The translations under genes were made by a program, and so were the position numbers. Below the pieces are notes generated by a model that was given only the letters and a program-made list of their open reading frames with translations, was not told where the DNA came from and ran no database searches. Shown piece after piece: positions 1 to 8,893 of a DNA stretch of 35,934 nt. This stretch comes from Lysobacteraceae bacterium (GTDB taxonomy: Bacteria > Pseudomonadota > Gammaproteobacteria > Xanthomonadales > Rhodanobacteraceae): assembly GCA_028866435.1 (NCBI GenBank), contig JAGWIC010000029.1, forward strand, positions 1-35,934. The letters run 5' to 3'. Positions within the stretch are counted from its first letter, which is position 1, and each line of letters opens with the position of its first letter.

Positions 1-291
1 CAGCTGGAGCGCATCGTCGCCGGCGCTGGCGATGCGGAACAGCTGGCGGATCTTCAGCGCCTCGCCGAGCACCGCCAGCCCGCTCTCCTTCTGGAAGCGC
101 AGCTGCAGGATCAGCGCCAGGTCCAGCATCGCGTAGGCGTCGCCCTCGTGTTCGGCACGTGCCATCAGCGCCGGCACGTGCACGGTGAGATCCTCGTCCT
201 GGAACGCCGCCCGCAGCAGCGCGGACAGGCCCAGCAGGGGCGGCGGCGAGCGGGGCGCTGCGCTGGCGGAGAGTTCCGGCGGATGAGTCAT
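1..291 (-). CDS. Unknown protein, N-terminal fragment cut by window edge
   Basis: An open frame of 97 codons runs from an ATG at 291 to the left edge, so the C-terminus lies outside. The translation starts MTHPPELSASAAPRS, has a Pro/Ala/Ser-rich head of about 20 residues, and then turns into Leu/Ala-rich helical segments around LMARAEHEGDAYAMLDLAL and GLAVLGEALKIRQLF. The spacing suggests helical repeats of TPR or SEL1 kind, but no full repeat can be confirmed in the visible part. There is no signal peptide. It reads in the same direction as the nucleotidase gene 214 bases upstream of it. I do not recognise the family and assign no function. Confidence 0.55.
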   Translation of the reverse strand, partial: MTHPPELSASAAPRSPPPLLGLSALLRAAFQDEDLTVHVPALMARAEHEGDAYAMLDLALILQLRFQKESGLAVLGEALKIRQLFRIASAGDDALQL

Positions 292-505
292 CGGGTTGCG
301 TGTGGGTTCTTGAAAAGAGACGTGGTTGCCGAGGCAGTCGCCGCGCATGCGCGAGCCTGTCGGCATCAGCACTGTAGGGGGTTTCCACGCGGCGTACCAA
401 TACCGGCGGCTGCCGGCGGCTCGCGTTCGAGGCCGGCGATCGCGCCTGGCGTGGCTCCCGCAGGCCATGGCGCGCCGCCGCGGTCGCCGTCTTCGCCGCC
501 GCCGG

Positions 506-2509
506 TCAGTGCGAAAGGTCGATCAGCCAGGTCGCCGTACCATCGCCGTGGTCCTTCAGCGGGCGGATATTGTCCACGCCGGCGGCGCGGGCCACGTCGA
601 GCTTGTTGGCGGGGCCGTCGAAGACCACCGGACCGCGCGTCTGCAGCGGCGCGAAACGCCAGGAGCGGGGCTCCAGGTCGCTGGCGCCGATGCGATGCCG
701 GCGCGCGAGCCAATGCGCCAGGATCTCGCGGGTGCCCTCCGGCGAGGCGAGAACGATGTTGCGGCCGTCCAGGCCGGGGAAATCGCCGCCGCCACTGGCG
801 CGGTAGTTGTTGGTGACCACGATGAACCGCTGCTGCGGGCGCACCGGCTCGCCGTGGTAGCTCAACCCGGTGATGCGCCGACCGACCGGCCTGGATACGT
901 CGATCAGGTAATGGATGCCGCCCTGGATCTGGTCGAAGTTGAAGCCGGGGTAGTGGCGGTTGATCAGCGGCTGCTCGGCCGTGCTGGCCGGGTCGATCCG
1001 GTTGAAGCGCTCGGCGGATTTCTCCAGCCATGCCTTGAGCCCGGCGCCGTCGATCTCCACCGCGCTGAGCGTGTTCGGATAGAAATAAAGGTCGGCGGCG
1101 CTGCGCTGGGTCAGCGGGCCGGCGGCGACGTCGGTGTAGTCGTCGGGGCCGCCGAAGCCGGTGCGGAAGGCGGCCGCGGCGGAAAGCACCGGCAGCCCGG
1201 CCAGTTCCGGATGCAGCCGCGGCAGCTCGCGCCGCACGTAGTCTTCCTGCGCGGCGTTGACCGCGGCCAGCGCCGTCATGTTGCCTTCGTCGGCGAAATA
1301 GCTGCTCAGCCGCATGCTGCTTTCGCCGATCGGCGTATTCACGTAGGCGATGGTGGCCGGCTGGACCCGTGCCAGCAGCGGCGCGATGGCCGGATCGGCC
1401 GGCACGCAGGTGGGCGCCGTTGCCGCCGGCGTCCTGCTGCAGATCGGGCGCACCTCGCTGTGGCTGAGCCCGCGCTCGACCACCCAGCGGCCGTGCCGGC
1501 GCACCAGCGCCAGCTGGATCACGCCCAGGTCCTTGCCGAAATAGCCGCCCATCACCGCCGGCACCCCGCGCACGAAGCCGCGCCTGGCATCGACATCCTT
1601 CATGCCGGCGTAGTGCGGGCCGGGCAGGTTGGTGTGGACGTGCCCCAGCAGCAAGGCGTCGATGCCGGGCACGCCGGCCAGGTACCAGCCGGCGTTTTCC
1701 ATCGCGGGCGTATACGGCGCGGTGTCGAGCCCGCCGTGCAGCAGCGCCACGACCAGGTCCGGCCGTTGTGCCCGCAGCAGCGGCAGGTACGCCTGCGCGG
1801 CTTCCACCACGCCGCGCACGGTGACCTTGCCGGCCAGCTTCTGCCGGTCCCACTGCATGATCGGCGGCGGGGCGAAGCCGATGATGCCGATGCGCAACGG
1901 CACCCGGATGAGGCGGCCGTCGGGCGTGCGCGCCTCGATGGTCTTGCTCACGATGGTCCACGGCTTGAAGAGCGGCGCGCCGTCGCGGCGGCTGTCCACA
2001 TTGGCCAGCACCAGCGGGAAGTGCGGCCCGGCGCAGCGACCGCGCTCGCCGCCGTCGACGTTCATCGGCGTGCCGGTGACCTGCGACAGGAAGCCCAGGC
2101 CGTAGTTGAACTCATGGTTGCCGATGGTGCCGCCGTCGTAGCCGATCGCATCCATCGCCCGGTAGACACCCAGTTCCTGCGCGCAGCCCACCGGCTTGAC
2201 CAGCGCCTGGTAGTCGGCCAGCACGCTGCCCTGGATGGTGTCGCCGTCGTCGAGCAGGATGGTGTTGCGGTATTGCTGGCGGGCGCGGCGGATCAGGGTG
2301 GCGGTGCGCTCCAGCCCCAGCGTCCGGTCCGGCTTCTGCTGGTAGTAGTCGTAGCCGAGCACGTAGGAGTGGAGGTCGGTGGTTTCCAGGATCGCCACGG
2401 TCGCCACGCTGCCGTCGGCGGGCCGGTGGGGCAGGCCGCTGCATCCGCCCAGCAGGACGAAGGCCAGGCAGAGCAGGCGCGTGGCGGGGGCGAGCGGGCG
2501 TGACGACAT
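506..2509 (-). CDS. cpdB: CpdB-like 2',3'-cyclic nucleotide phosphodiesterase/3'-nucleotidase, lipoprotein
   Basis: A 667-residue metallophosphoesterase of the 5'-nucleotidase/CpdB family, which hydrolyses 2',3'-cyclic nucleotides and 3'-nucleotides outside the cytoplasm to release nucleoside and phosphate. The start MSSRPLAP was chosen because a signal peptide follows directly, ending in a lipobox-like LGGC (Cys23), so the protein is probably a lipoprotein. The N-terminal metal site is complete: D45-x-H47 in ETTDLHS, DDGD at 87-90, GNHEF at 130-134, H258, and GHVH at 289-292. The C-terminal half matches the 5'-nucleotidase C domain (YPNTLSAVEIDG, IQGGIHYLIDVS). Length is as expected for CpdB (about 650). 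Longer in-frame starts up to 2830 give a low-quality Arg/Pro-rich extension and were rejected. The exact nucleotide preference cannot be read from sequence. Confidence 0.9.
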   Translation of the reverse strand: MSSRPLAPATRLLCLAFVLLGGCSGLPHRPADGSVATVAILETTDLHSYVLGYDYYQQKPDRTLGLERTATLIRRARQQYRNTILLDDGDTIQGSVLADYQALVKPVGCAQELGVYRAMDAIGYDGGTIGNHEFNYGLGFLSQVTGTPMNVDGGERGRCAGPHFPLVLANVDSRRDGAPLFKPWTIVSKTIEARTPDGRLIRVPLRIGIIGFAPPPIMQWDRQKLAGKVTVRGVVEAAQAYLPLLRAQRPDLVVALLHGGLDTAPYTPAMENAGWYLAGVPGIDALLLGHVHTNLPGPHYAGMKDVDARRGFVRGVPAVMGGYFGKDLGVIQLALVRRHGRWVVERGLSHSEVRPICSRTPAATAPTCVPADPAIAPLLARVQPATIAYVNTPIGESSMRLSSYFADEGNMTALAAVNAAQEDYVRRELPRLHPELAGLPVLSAAAAFRTGFGGPDDYTDVAAGPLTQRSAADLYFYPNTLSAVEIDGAGLKAWLEKSAERFNRIDPASTAEQPLINRHYPGFNFDQIQGGIHYLIDVSRPVGRRITGLSYHGEPVRPQQRFIVVTNNYRASGGGDFPGLDGRNIVLASPEGTREILAHWLARRHRIGASDLEPRSWRFAPLQTRGPVVFDGPANKLDVARAAGVDNIRPLKDHGDGTATWLIDLSH

Positions 2510-2847
2510 GGCGGGTCCGTGCGCGGTGCGGGTTCGGACCCCGAAAACTAGCAGATCGCGGGGCCGGCGCAGGCGTGTCTGCCGCAGGCGTGGCCGGATC
2601 TTCCGGTTGCCCGTGCGCGCCGGTCGGCGACGGCGTCGCGTCAGGAAAGGCATGACGGGCAGGGTCAATATCCGGCCGTTTTTGCCGCATTGCCGCGTCT
2701 CGCGGATTGTTGAGACGCGATCGGCGCCGACGTGATCGATGCCGGCGTTTGCGCCCGGGGTTGGGCGCAGCCGCCGTCCAGATTTCGCCGGGCCCCGGGT
2801 TGCCCGTGATGTCACGCAGCTGGCAGGCATCTTGCTTTACCGGGGTC
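2510..2847. other. Divergent intergenic region between cpdB and small ORF
   Basis: 338 bases lie between two divergent starts. No convincing gene is present; the open frames crossing it are Arg/Pro-rich and look non-coding. It holds one clean 8-bp inverted repeat, CGCGTCTC at 2694-2701 and GAGACGCG at 2712-2719, separated by 10 bases. Promoters for cpdB and the small gene must lie here, but I find no strong -35/-10 pair. Confidence 0.5.
2694..2719. promoter_or_regulatory. 8-bp inverted repeat, possible operator
   Basis: CGCGTCTC (2694-2701) is exactly repeated in inverse as GAGACGCG (2712-2719) with a 10-base spacer. It sits about 185 bases upstream of cpdB and 130 bases upstream of the small plus-strand gene. 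The geometry fits a dimeric repressor site. In GC-rich DNA a chance repeat of this length is possible. Confidence 0.25.
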
Positions 2848-3105
2848 ATGACCAAGCCGACGACCGACTCCGCCATGTTCACCGACACCAGCTCAAGCGT
2901 TCAGCAACCCACCCCGACCGATCAGGACCCCAGCTTCGAGCAGCAGCTGGCCGGGTTGAACCTGTCCAGCAGCACCAAGCAGTTCCTGCAGAAGGTCCAC
3001 CTTGCCGAGAAAAAGCTCAACGACGCCTTCGACGCGGCCCACCAGCAGGGCGATCTCGAAGAGCGCGTCAGCCACGTCTATCACGACATGTACCGGTCGC
3101 GTTGA
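2848..3105 (+). CDS. Small hydrophilic protein of unknown function (85 aa)
   Basis: The frame starting ATG ACC AAG at 2848 encodes an 85-residue soluble protein. Its first 25 residues are Ser/Thr/Gln/Pro-rich and probably disordered. The rest forms likely charged helices (SFEQQLAGLNLSSSTKQFLQ, then VHLAEKKLNDAFDAAHQQG) and ends in VYHDMYRSR. Composition is unlike the Arg/Pro-rich shadow frames around it, which supports real coding. A second ATG at 2875 would give 76 residues. No signal peptide, membrane segment or known domain is visible. It stands alone, convergent with the GGDEF-EAL gene. Function is unknown. Confidence 0.6.
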   Translation: MTKPTTDSAMFTDTSSSVQQPTPTDQDPSFEQQLAGLNLSSSTKQFLQKVHLAEKKLNDAFDAAHQQGDLEERVSHVYHDMYRSR

Positions 3106-3273
3106 GCCGGCGAATGTCGGTCCGCCGCCGGCGGCCGGCGGGTGATCTCGGGGACAGGCCTGCAGCGCTGCCGCCCCAGGCACGGCATGCCGTGCCGGCG
3201 CCCTTGCGGCAACGGCGTGGGCGGACAGGCCGCTTGCTTTGCCCGTAGCAGCGGCCGGACTCAGGCGGTGCCG

Positions 3274-3292
3274 GGCCTGGCGCCGCCAGGCC
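3274..3292. terminator. Hairpin between convergent genes
   Basis: GGCCTGGC (3274-3281) and GCCAGGCC (3285-3292) form a perfect 8-bp stem with a 3-base loop, midway between the convergent stops at 3105 and 3315. No T-run follows on either strand, so this would be at best a weak intrinsic terminator or an RNA-end stabiliser. Confidence 0.4.
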
Positions 3293-3314
3293 ACGGGGGA
3301 TTCGATGCGCGGGC

Positions 3315-6176
3315 CTACCAGTCGACCTTGAGCGGGTACGGGAATGCCGCCGTTCCCGATCGCCACGTGGCCGGCGGAATCCAGCCGGCGATCCATGCCG
3401 GGATGGCCTCTGCCGGCATCGGCTGGGCGATGGCATAACCCTGCAACTGTTGGCAGCCCAGCGCGATGAGGATCTCGCCCTGGGCCGCGGTCTCGATGCC
3501 TTCGGCGACCACGGTGATGCCCAGGATGCGGGCCGTGGTCAGGATCCCCGCCGCGATCGCCGTGTTGCGGTGCTGCACGACGATGTCCTGCACGAAGCTC
3601 CTGTCGATTTTCAGCGTCGCCACATCCATCTGCTGGACGTGACTGAGCGAGGCACTGCCGGTGCCGAAATCGTCCAGGCTCACATTCACCTTGCGCGCGC
3701 GGCACTCGTCGATGACCACGCGGGCCCGGGCGAGATCGAGCAGGGGGCCGGTTTCCGTGATTTCGATACCCAGCAGGCTGGCGTCGACGGTCGGCTGCGC
3801 GGACAGCGCCTCGTCCAGGTCGGCAAGGAACAGCGGGTGCATCAGGTGGCGGGTGCTGATATTGACCGCCACCGGCAGCCGCAGGCCCTGCTGCAACCAG
3901 GCCGCGGCGGCGTGCAGCGCCGCCGCCAGGACATAGCGGCCGATCGGGCGCGCCAGCCGGGTGTCGTCGAGGACATGGTGGAACCTTGCCGGCGGCAGCA
4001 GGCCCGCCTCCCCGTCGCGCAAGCGCAGCAGGGCTTCCACGCCGGTCACCCGCGGCGTGCTGGAGTTGGCGTCGATCGCCACGATCGGCTGAAAAAGCAG
4101 CACTAGGCCGCCGTCGTCCAGCGCGGCGGCCACGCGCGCCTTCATCAGGCGCTGCTCCATGCGCGCCAGTTCGATCGCCGGCGCGTAGAGCTGGTCGCGA
4201 TCGCTGCCCCGGTCCTTGGCCGCGAGCATGGCCAGGTTCGCGTGACGCATGAGCGTGTCGGCATCGACATCGTCCTGCGGATACAACGCCCAGCCCAGGC
4301 TGGCGGACAGGTGCAGCGCCTCGCCATGCCACGACACCGGGCGGCGAATGGCCTCGAGGATGCGGCGACTCACCAGGAACATGTCGTGCTGGGAGCCGGG
4401 ATCGGACAGCAGGATCGCGAATACGTCGCCACCGACCCGGGCGACGACATCGCCCTCGTTCACCGCTTTTTCGATCCGCCGCGCGATCTCCTCCAGCGCC
4501 TGGTTGCCGGCCTCGTGTCCATGCTGGTCGGCCAGCGGCTTGAAGCCGTCGAGATCCATCAGCCCGACGGCAAGCAGGGCCTGGTCGCGTTGCGCCTGGC
4601 CCAGGGCCCGCTCGAGGAGTTCGACGAACAATGGCCGGTTGGGCAATTCGGTGACGGGGTCGTAATAGGCCAGCCGATCGAGCTGCGCCTGCTGCGCCTT
4701 GCGTTCGGTGATGTCGAAGACGTGCCACACGCGCCCGCAAGGCTGGCCGTCCAGCGACAGCGGCGCAAAGCTGCGCAGGTAGGTTCGGCCGCGGCTGATC
4801 GAGATCTCCTCGACATCGACCGGCTCGTCGCGCTCCAGGATCGCGGTGATGCGCGCGATCTCGCGCTCGGGGTCGGCATAGGCGTCGCGGGTCTTGTCGT
4901 CCACCTCGCTCGAGGACAGCCCGAGCAGCTGCTCGGGCCCCCCGGCCACGTCGTACATCCGGCACAAGGTCGCATTGCAGAACTGCACCCGGTCGGTCGT
5001 GTCCATCACCAGGATGCCCGCGTATTCGCTGGCGAGGATCGCCTGGAAACGTCGCAGGTTGGCCTGCAGCTGCTTCTCCGCCAGCGCCTGCGCCTCGCTC
5101 GCGCGCAGGCGCTCCAGCCCCAGGCTCAGTTCCCTGGCCGTCTCCTCGAAGACCTGGATCTCGGCGTCGGAAAATGCATCCGCGGTATCGGCGCCGATCA
5201 CGATCACGCCGCCCACCTGCCCGTGCAGGCGTAACGGCAGGCCGAGCAGCGCCCCCAGGCCGAGCTGGCGCGCGTGGGTGGATCCGACATCCCCGCCAGC
5301 TTCGGCGATCTGTTGCACGACCGGTTCGCCGGAACGAATCACCGCCGCGGTCATGCTGGTGGAAATCGCCGGGTCGGCAAGCCTGAGTTTGAGCGAGTGG
5401 TAGGATTCCCCGCCCCGCCCCGCGTGCGCACGGGCCTCCACCGTGGGCGACGCGTCGCTGGTCAGCAGGCCCACCCAGCACACCGGGTACGCCCCCTCCT
5501 CCACCACCACGCGACAGGTCGCGTCGAGCAGGTCATGCTCCATGCCGGCATGGGTCGCGGCCTTGAGGATCTCGCTCAGCAGCCGCAGTGCGCGCTGGCT
5601 GCGCTCGGCGGCCAGCAGCGCGTGATCGAGACGGCTCCGTTGCGCGTCGCCTTCAAGCGCGTGGCTGATGCTGAGCGCGACACGCTCAAGCAGTTGCAGC
5701 AACTGCGGCGTGAAGAATTCGGGAGCGCTCGAGCGCAGGATCAGGGCGCTGTGGATCTTGCCGAAACAACGCACCGGCACTGCCGCGGAGGAGCGGATGC
5801 CGTGCCGCACATAGGCGGGGCGCAACGATTCCCTGCCGGGAGCCTCGGCGATATTGGCCTCGACATCGATCCGTCCCTCCCAGAACAACGGGCGGGCAAA
5901 CGCCAGGGGCACGGTTTCCGGGTAGATGTCCTCCTCCCCCGCGGGTACCCGGGCCGGCGCCCGCCGGCGCATCACGCCCGCTTCGTAGTCGAGTTCCCCC
6001 ACGATGACCAGCAAGGCGCCCACGTGGCGTTCGAAAATATCCACGATGCCGGCGTACAGCGCCTGCGGCTGCGGCATGGATGCGACCAGGTCACCAATGT
6101 TCGCCAGCGCCGAATAAAAGCGCTCGATGGAGTCCGCCTCCGGGGCGGACGCAGGAACATTCGAGGACGATGACAT
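3315..6176 (-). CDS. GAF-GAF-PAS-GGDEF-EAL cyclic-di-GMP signalling protein, probable phosphodiesterase
   Basis: A 953-residue soluble cytoplasmic sensor and effector. Domains in order: GAF at about 25-175, GAF at about 200-355, PAS at about 375-495, GGDEF at about 500-660, EAL at about 680-930. The GGDEF signature reads GGDVF (582-586), losing the acidic residue needed for cyclase activity, so this domain is probably regulatory, for example GTP-binding. The EAL domain keeps its key residues: E714 in VEALLR, N772 in NIS, E805 in EITET, DDFGTG at 835-840, K856 in LKIDRS, E892 in AEGIE and QGY at 912-914. It should therefore hydrolyse c-di-GMP to pGpG. The tandem GAF domains may sense a small ligand or redox state. 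Start ATG 6176 is preferred over an upstream in-frame TTG at 6215. It stands alone with no partner gene adjacent. Confidence 0.92.
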   Translation of the reverse strand: MSSSSNVPASAPEADSIERFYSALANIGDLVASMPQPQALYAGIVDIFERHVGALLVIVGELDYEAGVMRRRAPARVPAGEEDIYPETVPLAFARPLFWEGRIDVEANIAEAPGRESLRPAYVRHGIRSSAAVPVRCFGKIHSALILRSSAPEFFTPQLLQLLERVALSISHALEGDAQRSRLDHALLAAERSQRALRLLSEILKAATHAGMEHDLLDATCRVVVEEGAYPVCWVGLLTSDASPTVEARAHAGRGGESYHSLKLRLADPAISTSMTAAVIRSGEPVVQQIAEAGGDVGSTHARQLGLGALLGLPLRLHGQVGGVIVIGADTADAFSDAEIQVFEETARELSLGLERLRASEAQALAEKQLQANLRRFQAILASEYAGILVMDTTDRVQFCNATLCRMYDVAGGPEQLLGLSSSEVDDKTRDAYADPEREIARITAILERDEPVDVEEISISRGRTYLRSFAPLSLDGQPCGRVWHVFDITERKAQQAQLDRLAYYDPVTELPNRPLFVELLERALGQAQRDQALLAVGLMDLDGFKPLADQHGHEAGNQALEEIARRIEKAVNEGDVVARVGGDVFAILLSDPGSQHDMFLVSRRILEAIRRPVSWHGEALHLSASLGWALYPQDDVDADTLMRHANLAMLAAKDRGSDRDQLYAPAIELARMEQRLMKARVAAALDDGGLVLLFQPIVAIDANSSTPRVTGVEALLRLRDGEAGLLPPARFHHVLDDTRLARPIGRYVLAAALHAAAAWLQQGLRLPVAVNISTRHLMHPLFLADLDEALSAQPTVDASLLGIEITETGPLLDLARARVVIDECRARKVNVSLDDFGTGSASLSHVQQMDVATLKIDRSFVQDIVVQHRNTAIAAGILTTARILGITVVAEGIETAAQGEILIALGCQQLQGYAIAQPMPAEAIPAWIAGWIPPATWRSGTAAFPYPLKVDW

Positions 6177-6449
6177 GGATGATCTCGAATACGACCCCAG
6201 CACGGCTACCGCCAACGTGCGGACGAAGCACGCGGAAACAACTCTATCATCCCGCAGGTCCGCAGGTGGCGAAACGCCGCACCCTGTTTTGTGCCACGCC
6301 CTGACAAATGGCCAGCTGCCGGCGGCACGGGTTGGATTGAGTAACGTGGCGAACTTTAAGATGTGCCGAACCCATCGAGCCGCGAGTCCTGGGTTCCCGC
6401 CAGCGGGTGATCCAGAAACCCCCTAGTGGGCCTGCTCACCTTCCCATGT

Positions 6450-7217
6450 TCATGAATAGTCCCGGTATTTGGTGATTTGTGCGGCCAGGACGATCAGCGC
6501 GCCCGCAACCGCCAGCATCGAAGCCAGCAGTGCCCAGGGCGGCGCGCCCACCAGCAGCGCGGTGTGCGCATCGAAATACGGCATCGCCAGGCCGGACATG
6601 ATGTGGTGAACATTCAGCGGGTACCGGTTCAACGGGGGAAATAGCACCGCGATCGGGTAGCAGATCATGAAAACGAACGACACGGCCAGCGCGGCATATT
6701 CGCTGCGCAACAGCGTCGCAGCGAGGAACCCCACCGCGAAGAACGCCGCACCGCCTGCGAACCACAACAGGCTGAAGCGCGCCATCTGCCCCAGCGGATA
6801 CGACACGTGCGCCAATAGCGAGCACACAGTCAGCAGCAGCAAGGGCAGGGCCGACAGCGCCGCGATCTGCCCCAGTCCGAGCAAGGCCTGCACCCCCACC
6901 AGCAGGGCGCGGCTCGCGGGCAGCGCCAGGGTGAATCCCGCGGTCCGGTGCAGGCGCTCGCGCTGCAGGCCGCCCAGCGCCAGCACTATGGCCGTGATGA
7001 CGAACAGGCCGCGCGCCGGTCCGCCGTAGACCAACTGGTAGATGTAGCCGACATAGGGGCTGCCGACGAACGCTTCGTCGGGCACGAACACCTTCATCAG
7101 GCTGGCGCGGCCGAACACGGCCAGCACGCAGATCGCCGCCAGCAGCGCGGCGCCCAGCAGGAACCGTCCGCGGCTCTCGCGCCAGGCCTTGAACAGCAAT
7201 GGCGCCAGGGTCTTCAT
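6450..7217 (-). CDS. ABC-2 type transporter permease (second of pair)
   Basis: A 255-residue integral membrane protein, the last gene of a five-gene operon. It begins MKTLAPLLFKAWRESRGRF, has an N-terminal helix, a periplasmic stretch, then about five more hydrophobic segments (for example GLFVITAIVLALGG, LLWFAGGAAFFAVGFLAATLL, LAVSFVFMICYPIAVLF). The conserved HRTAGFTLALPASR segment after the second helix matches TAGFTLSLPVSR in the gene just upstream, so the two permeases are paralogues that probably form a heterodimer. Its ATG overlaps the stop of that gene in an ATGA, implying translational coupling. The transported compound is unknown; ABC-2 pairs of this type commonly export peptides, drugs or lipids. 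Confidence 0.85.
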   Translation of the reverse strand: MKTLAPLLFKAWRESRGRFLLGAALLAAICVLAVFGRASLMKVFVPDEAFVGSPYVGYIYQLVYGGPARGLFVITAIVLALGGLQRERLHRTAGFTLALPASRALLVGVQALLGLGQIAALSALPLLLLTVCSLLAHVSYPLGQMARFSLLWFAGGAAFFAVGFLAATLLRSEYAALAVSFVFMICYPIAVLFPPLNRYPLNVHHIMSGLAMPYFDAHTALLVGAPPWALLASMLAVAGALIVLAAQITKYRDYS

Positions 7218-7960
7218 GAAAAATCCCGGCGCGCCGTGATGCCGCCGGCCACCCCCACCAGGCACAACGCGACCGCCGCATACAGGCCCAGCGACGGCCA
7301 GGGCAGCGGAGCGGCGAAGGCGGCCAGCGATGCCGCGCCATGGGCGGCGGAAAGCCGCGCGCCGTGCATGGTCCCCAGCAGATCGAACGCGGGATGGCCA
7401 TCCAGCAGCGGCAGTTCGGCGAAGACCGAGCAGGCGATCAGGCCGGCCACGGAGGCGATCGCCGGCGAGTAGGCGCCGGACAGGACGGCGGAAAAGAAAA
7501 ACGCCAGCGCAAAGATCGCCATCCCGCCGCCGGCCCACAGCACGCTGAACTGCAAAGCGCGCGCGAACGGATAAGCTTCTCCGACAAAGGGCGACAGCAG
7601 CGGAATCAGCAGTGCTGGCAGCAGCGCCAATAGCGCCACCTGGACCCATCCCGTCGCGGCTCTGACCGCGATCAGCCGCCACCGGCTCACCGGCAGCGAC
7701 AGCGTGAAGCCCGCCGTGCCCTGGGCGCGCTCCTGCAGCACGCCGCCAAGTCCGAGCACGATCACCAGCAGCACATACAGGTCCAGCACATTGGCCTTGT
7801 AAACCGCGCTCCAGATGTAGCGCGCATAGCTCAGCGGCTCGTCGGCATGGGCGCGCACCCGCTGCTGCAGCAGCACCACGGCGCCGCACATCCACAGCAG
7901 GGCCACGGCGCTTATGGCGAAGCGGACCCGGCTCTCCCGCCACATCTTGTACCAGAGCAT
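7214..7960 (-). CDS. ABC-2 type transporter permease (first of pair)
   Basis: A 248-residue membrane protein starting MLWYKMWRESRVRFAISAV, with about six hydrophobic segments including LLVIVLGLGGVL, VALLALLPALLIPLL and GGGMAIFALAFFFSAVL. The motif QGTAGFTLSLPVSRWRL after the second helix is shared with the next permease and is typical of this ABC-2 subfamily. Its start codon shares one base with the stop of the ATPase gene (TGATG at 7962-7958) and its stop overlaps the next start by four bases, so ATPase and both permeases are translated as one unit. Substrate is unknown. Confidence 0.87.
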   Translation of the reverse strand: MLWYKMWRESRVRFAISAVALLWMCGAVVLLQQRVRAHADEPLSYARYIWSAVYKANVLDLYVLLVIVLGLGGVLQERAQGTAGFTLSLPVSRWRLIAVRAATGWVQVALLALLPALLIPLLSPFVGEAYPFARALQFSVLWAGGGMAIFALAFFFSAVLSGAYSPAIASVAGLIACSVFAELPLLDGHPAFDLLGTMHGARLSAAHGAASLAAFAAPLPWPSLGLYAAVALCLVGVAGGITARRDFS

Positions 7961-8853
7961 CAGGGCGCTTCCCTGACGAGGTCGAGAAAGGCATCGCGCA
8001 GGTTCACCGGCGTCACCTGCGCCACGGCGCCGAGCGCGCGCGCATGGGCCACGATGCCCTCGACGTTGGCGCTGGCGAGCATCCGGGCCTGGCGTCCCTG
8101 GATACGGGACCGCTCCACGCCGGCCAGATCGAACGCCGGCACCGGTTCCTGCCCGGCGAATTCCACGGTGATGTTGCGATAATTGTTCAGCAGGTCGCTG
8201 AGCAGGGCGTCCATCACCAGCTGTCCCCGGTCGATCATCAGCACCCGGTCGGCGATCCGCTCCACCTCGCTCAACTGGTGCGAGGAAAAAAAGATGCTGG
8301 TGCCGCCAGCGCGCACCTCCTGCAAGGTCTGCAGCAGCTCCTCGATGGACACCGGGTCGAGTCCTTCCGAGGGCTCATCGAGAATGATGATCTCGGGCCG
8401 CCGCGCCAGCGCCAGCAGCAGTGCCAGCTTGGTGCGCATGCCCTTGGAGATCGCCTTGACCTTGCGCCCGGGCGGCAGCTGGTACGCCTGCAGCAGGCGC
8501 GCCTCGATGTCCGGTCGCCAATCCGGATAGAACGCGCGGGTGAAGCGGATCAGCTCGGCCACGGTCATGTAGCCGTACAAGCCCTTGTCCTCGCCCACGT
8601 AGGCGATGCGCCGACGGATCTGCAGGCTCTGCGCGGGATCGGCGATGTCGTAGCCCAGCACCCGGCCCGTGCCGGCGGTGGGGCGGATCATGCCGAGCAG
8701 CATCTTGATCGTGCTGCTCTTGCCGGCGCCGTTGCGTCCGAGGAAGCCGGTGATCTGCCGGCGCGCCACCGTGAGGCTCAGCCCGTGCACCGCCTGGACG
8801 TTGCCGTAGTGCCTGGTGAGGCCGTGGGTTTCAATGACCGGTTGGTGAGCCAT
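7960..8853 (-). CDS. ABC transporter ATP-binding protein
   Basis: A 297-residue ATPase that powers the two downstream permeases. Visible motifs: Walker A GRNGAGKSS (39-47), signature region ISKGMRTKLALLLALA around 135-150 (SKGM in place of LSGGQ, which is usual for ABC-2-linked exporters), Walker B with catalytic Glu in IIILDEPSEGLDP (D159, E160), and the switch His in FFSSHQLSEVE (H192). The Q-loop position reads YVGEDKGLY. About 85 residues follow the nucleotide-binding domain. Start MAHQPVIETHGLTRHYG at 8853 was chosen over 8886 because it begins at the conserved domain edge. It lies 40 bases after the small membrane protein gene in the same direction. Confidence 0.92.
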   Translation of the reverse strand: MAHQPVIETHGLTRHYGNVQAVHGLSLTVARRQITGFLGRNGAGKSSTIKMLLGMIRPTAGTGRVLGYDIADPAQSLQIRRRIAYVGEDKGLYGYMTVAELIRFTRAFYPDWRPDIEARLLQAYQLPPGRKVKAISKGMRTKLALLLALARRPEIIILDEPSEGLDPVSIEELLQTLQEVRAGGTSIFFSSHQLSEVERIADRVLMIDRGQLVMDALLSDLLNNYRNITVEFAGQEPVPAFDLAGVERSRIQGRQARMLASANVEGIVAHARALGAVAQVTPVNLRDAFLDLVREAP

Positions 8854-8893
8854 GTGCCCTGGAGTCCGCCGAGGTTGAACGTCCACGAACCGG

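Noticed and set aside
326-2503. 725-codon open frame on plus strand opposite cpdB
   Set aside because: It is the antisense shadow of a well-supported gene; Arg/Ala/Gly/Asp-rich with no domain, a routine effect of high GC.
2893-5481. 862-codon minus-strand frame overlapping the GGDEF-EAL gene
   Set aside because: Out-of-frame shadow of the real signalling gene; its translation is Arg/Gly/Pro-rich and only its last part crosses the small gene at 2848.
6380-6425. Possible tRNA or REP remnant (CTGGGTTCCCGCCAGCGGGTGATCC)
   Set aside because: No cloverleaf can be drawn, and similarity to the repeat at 21105 is too weak to call.
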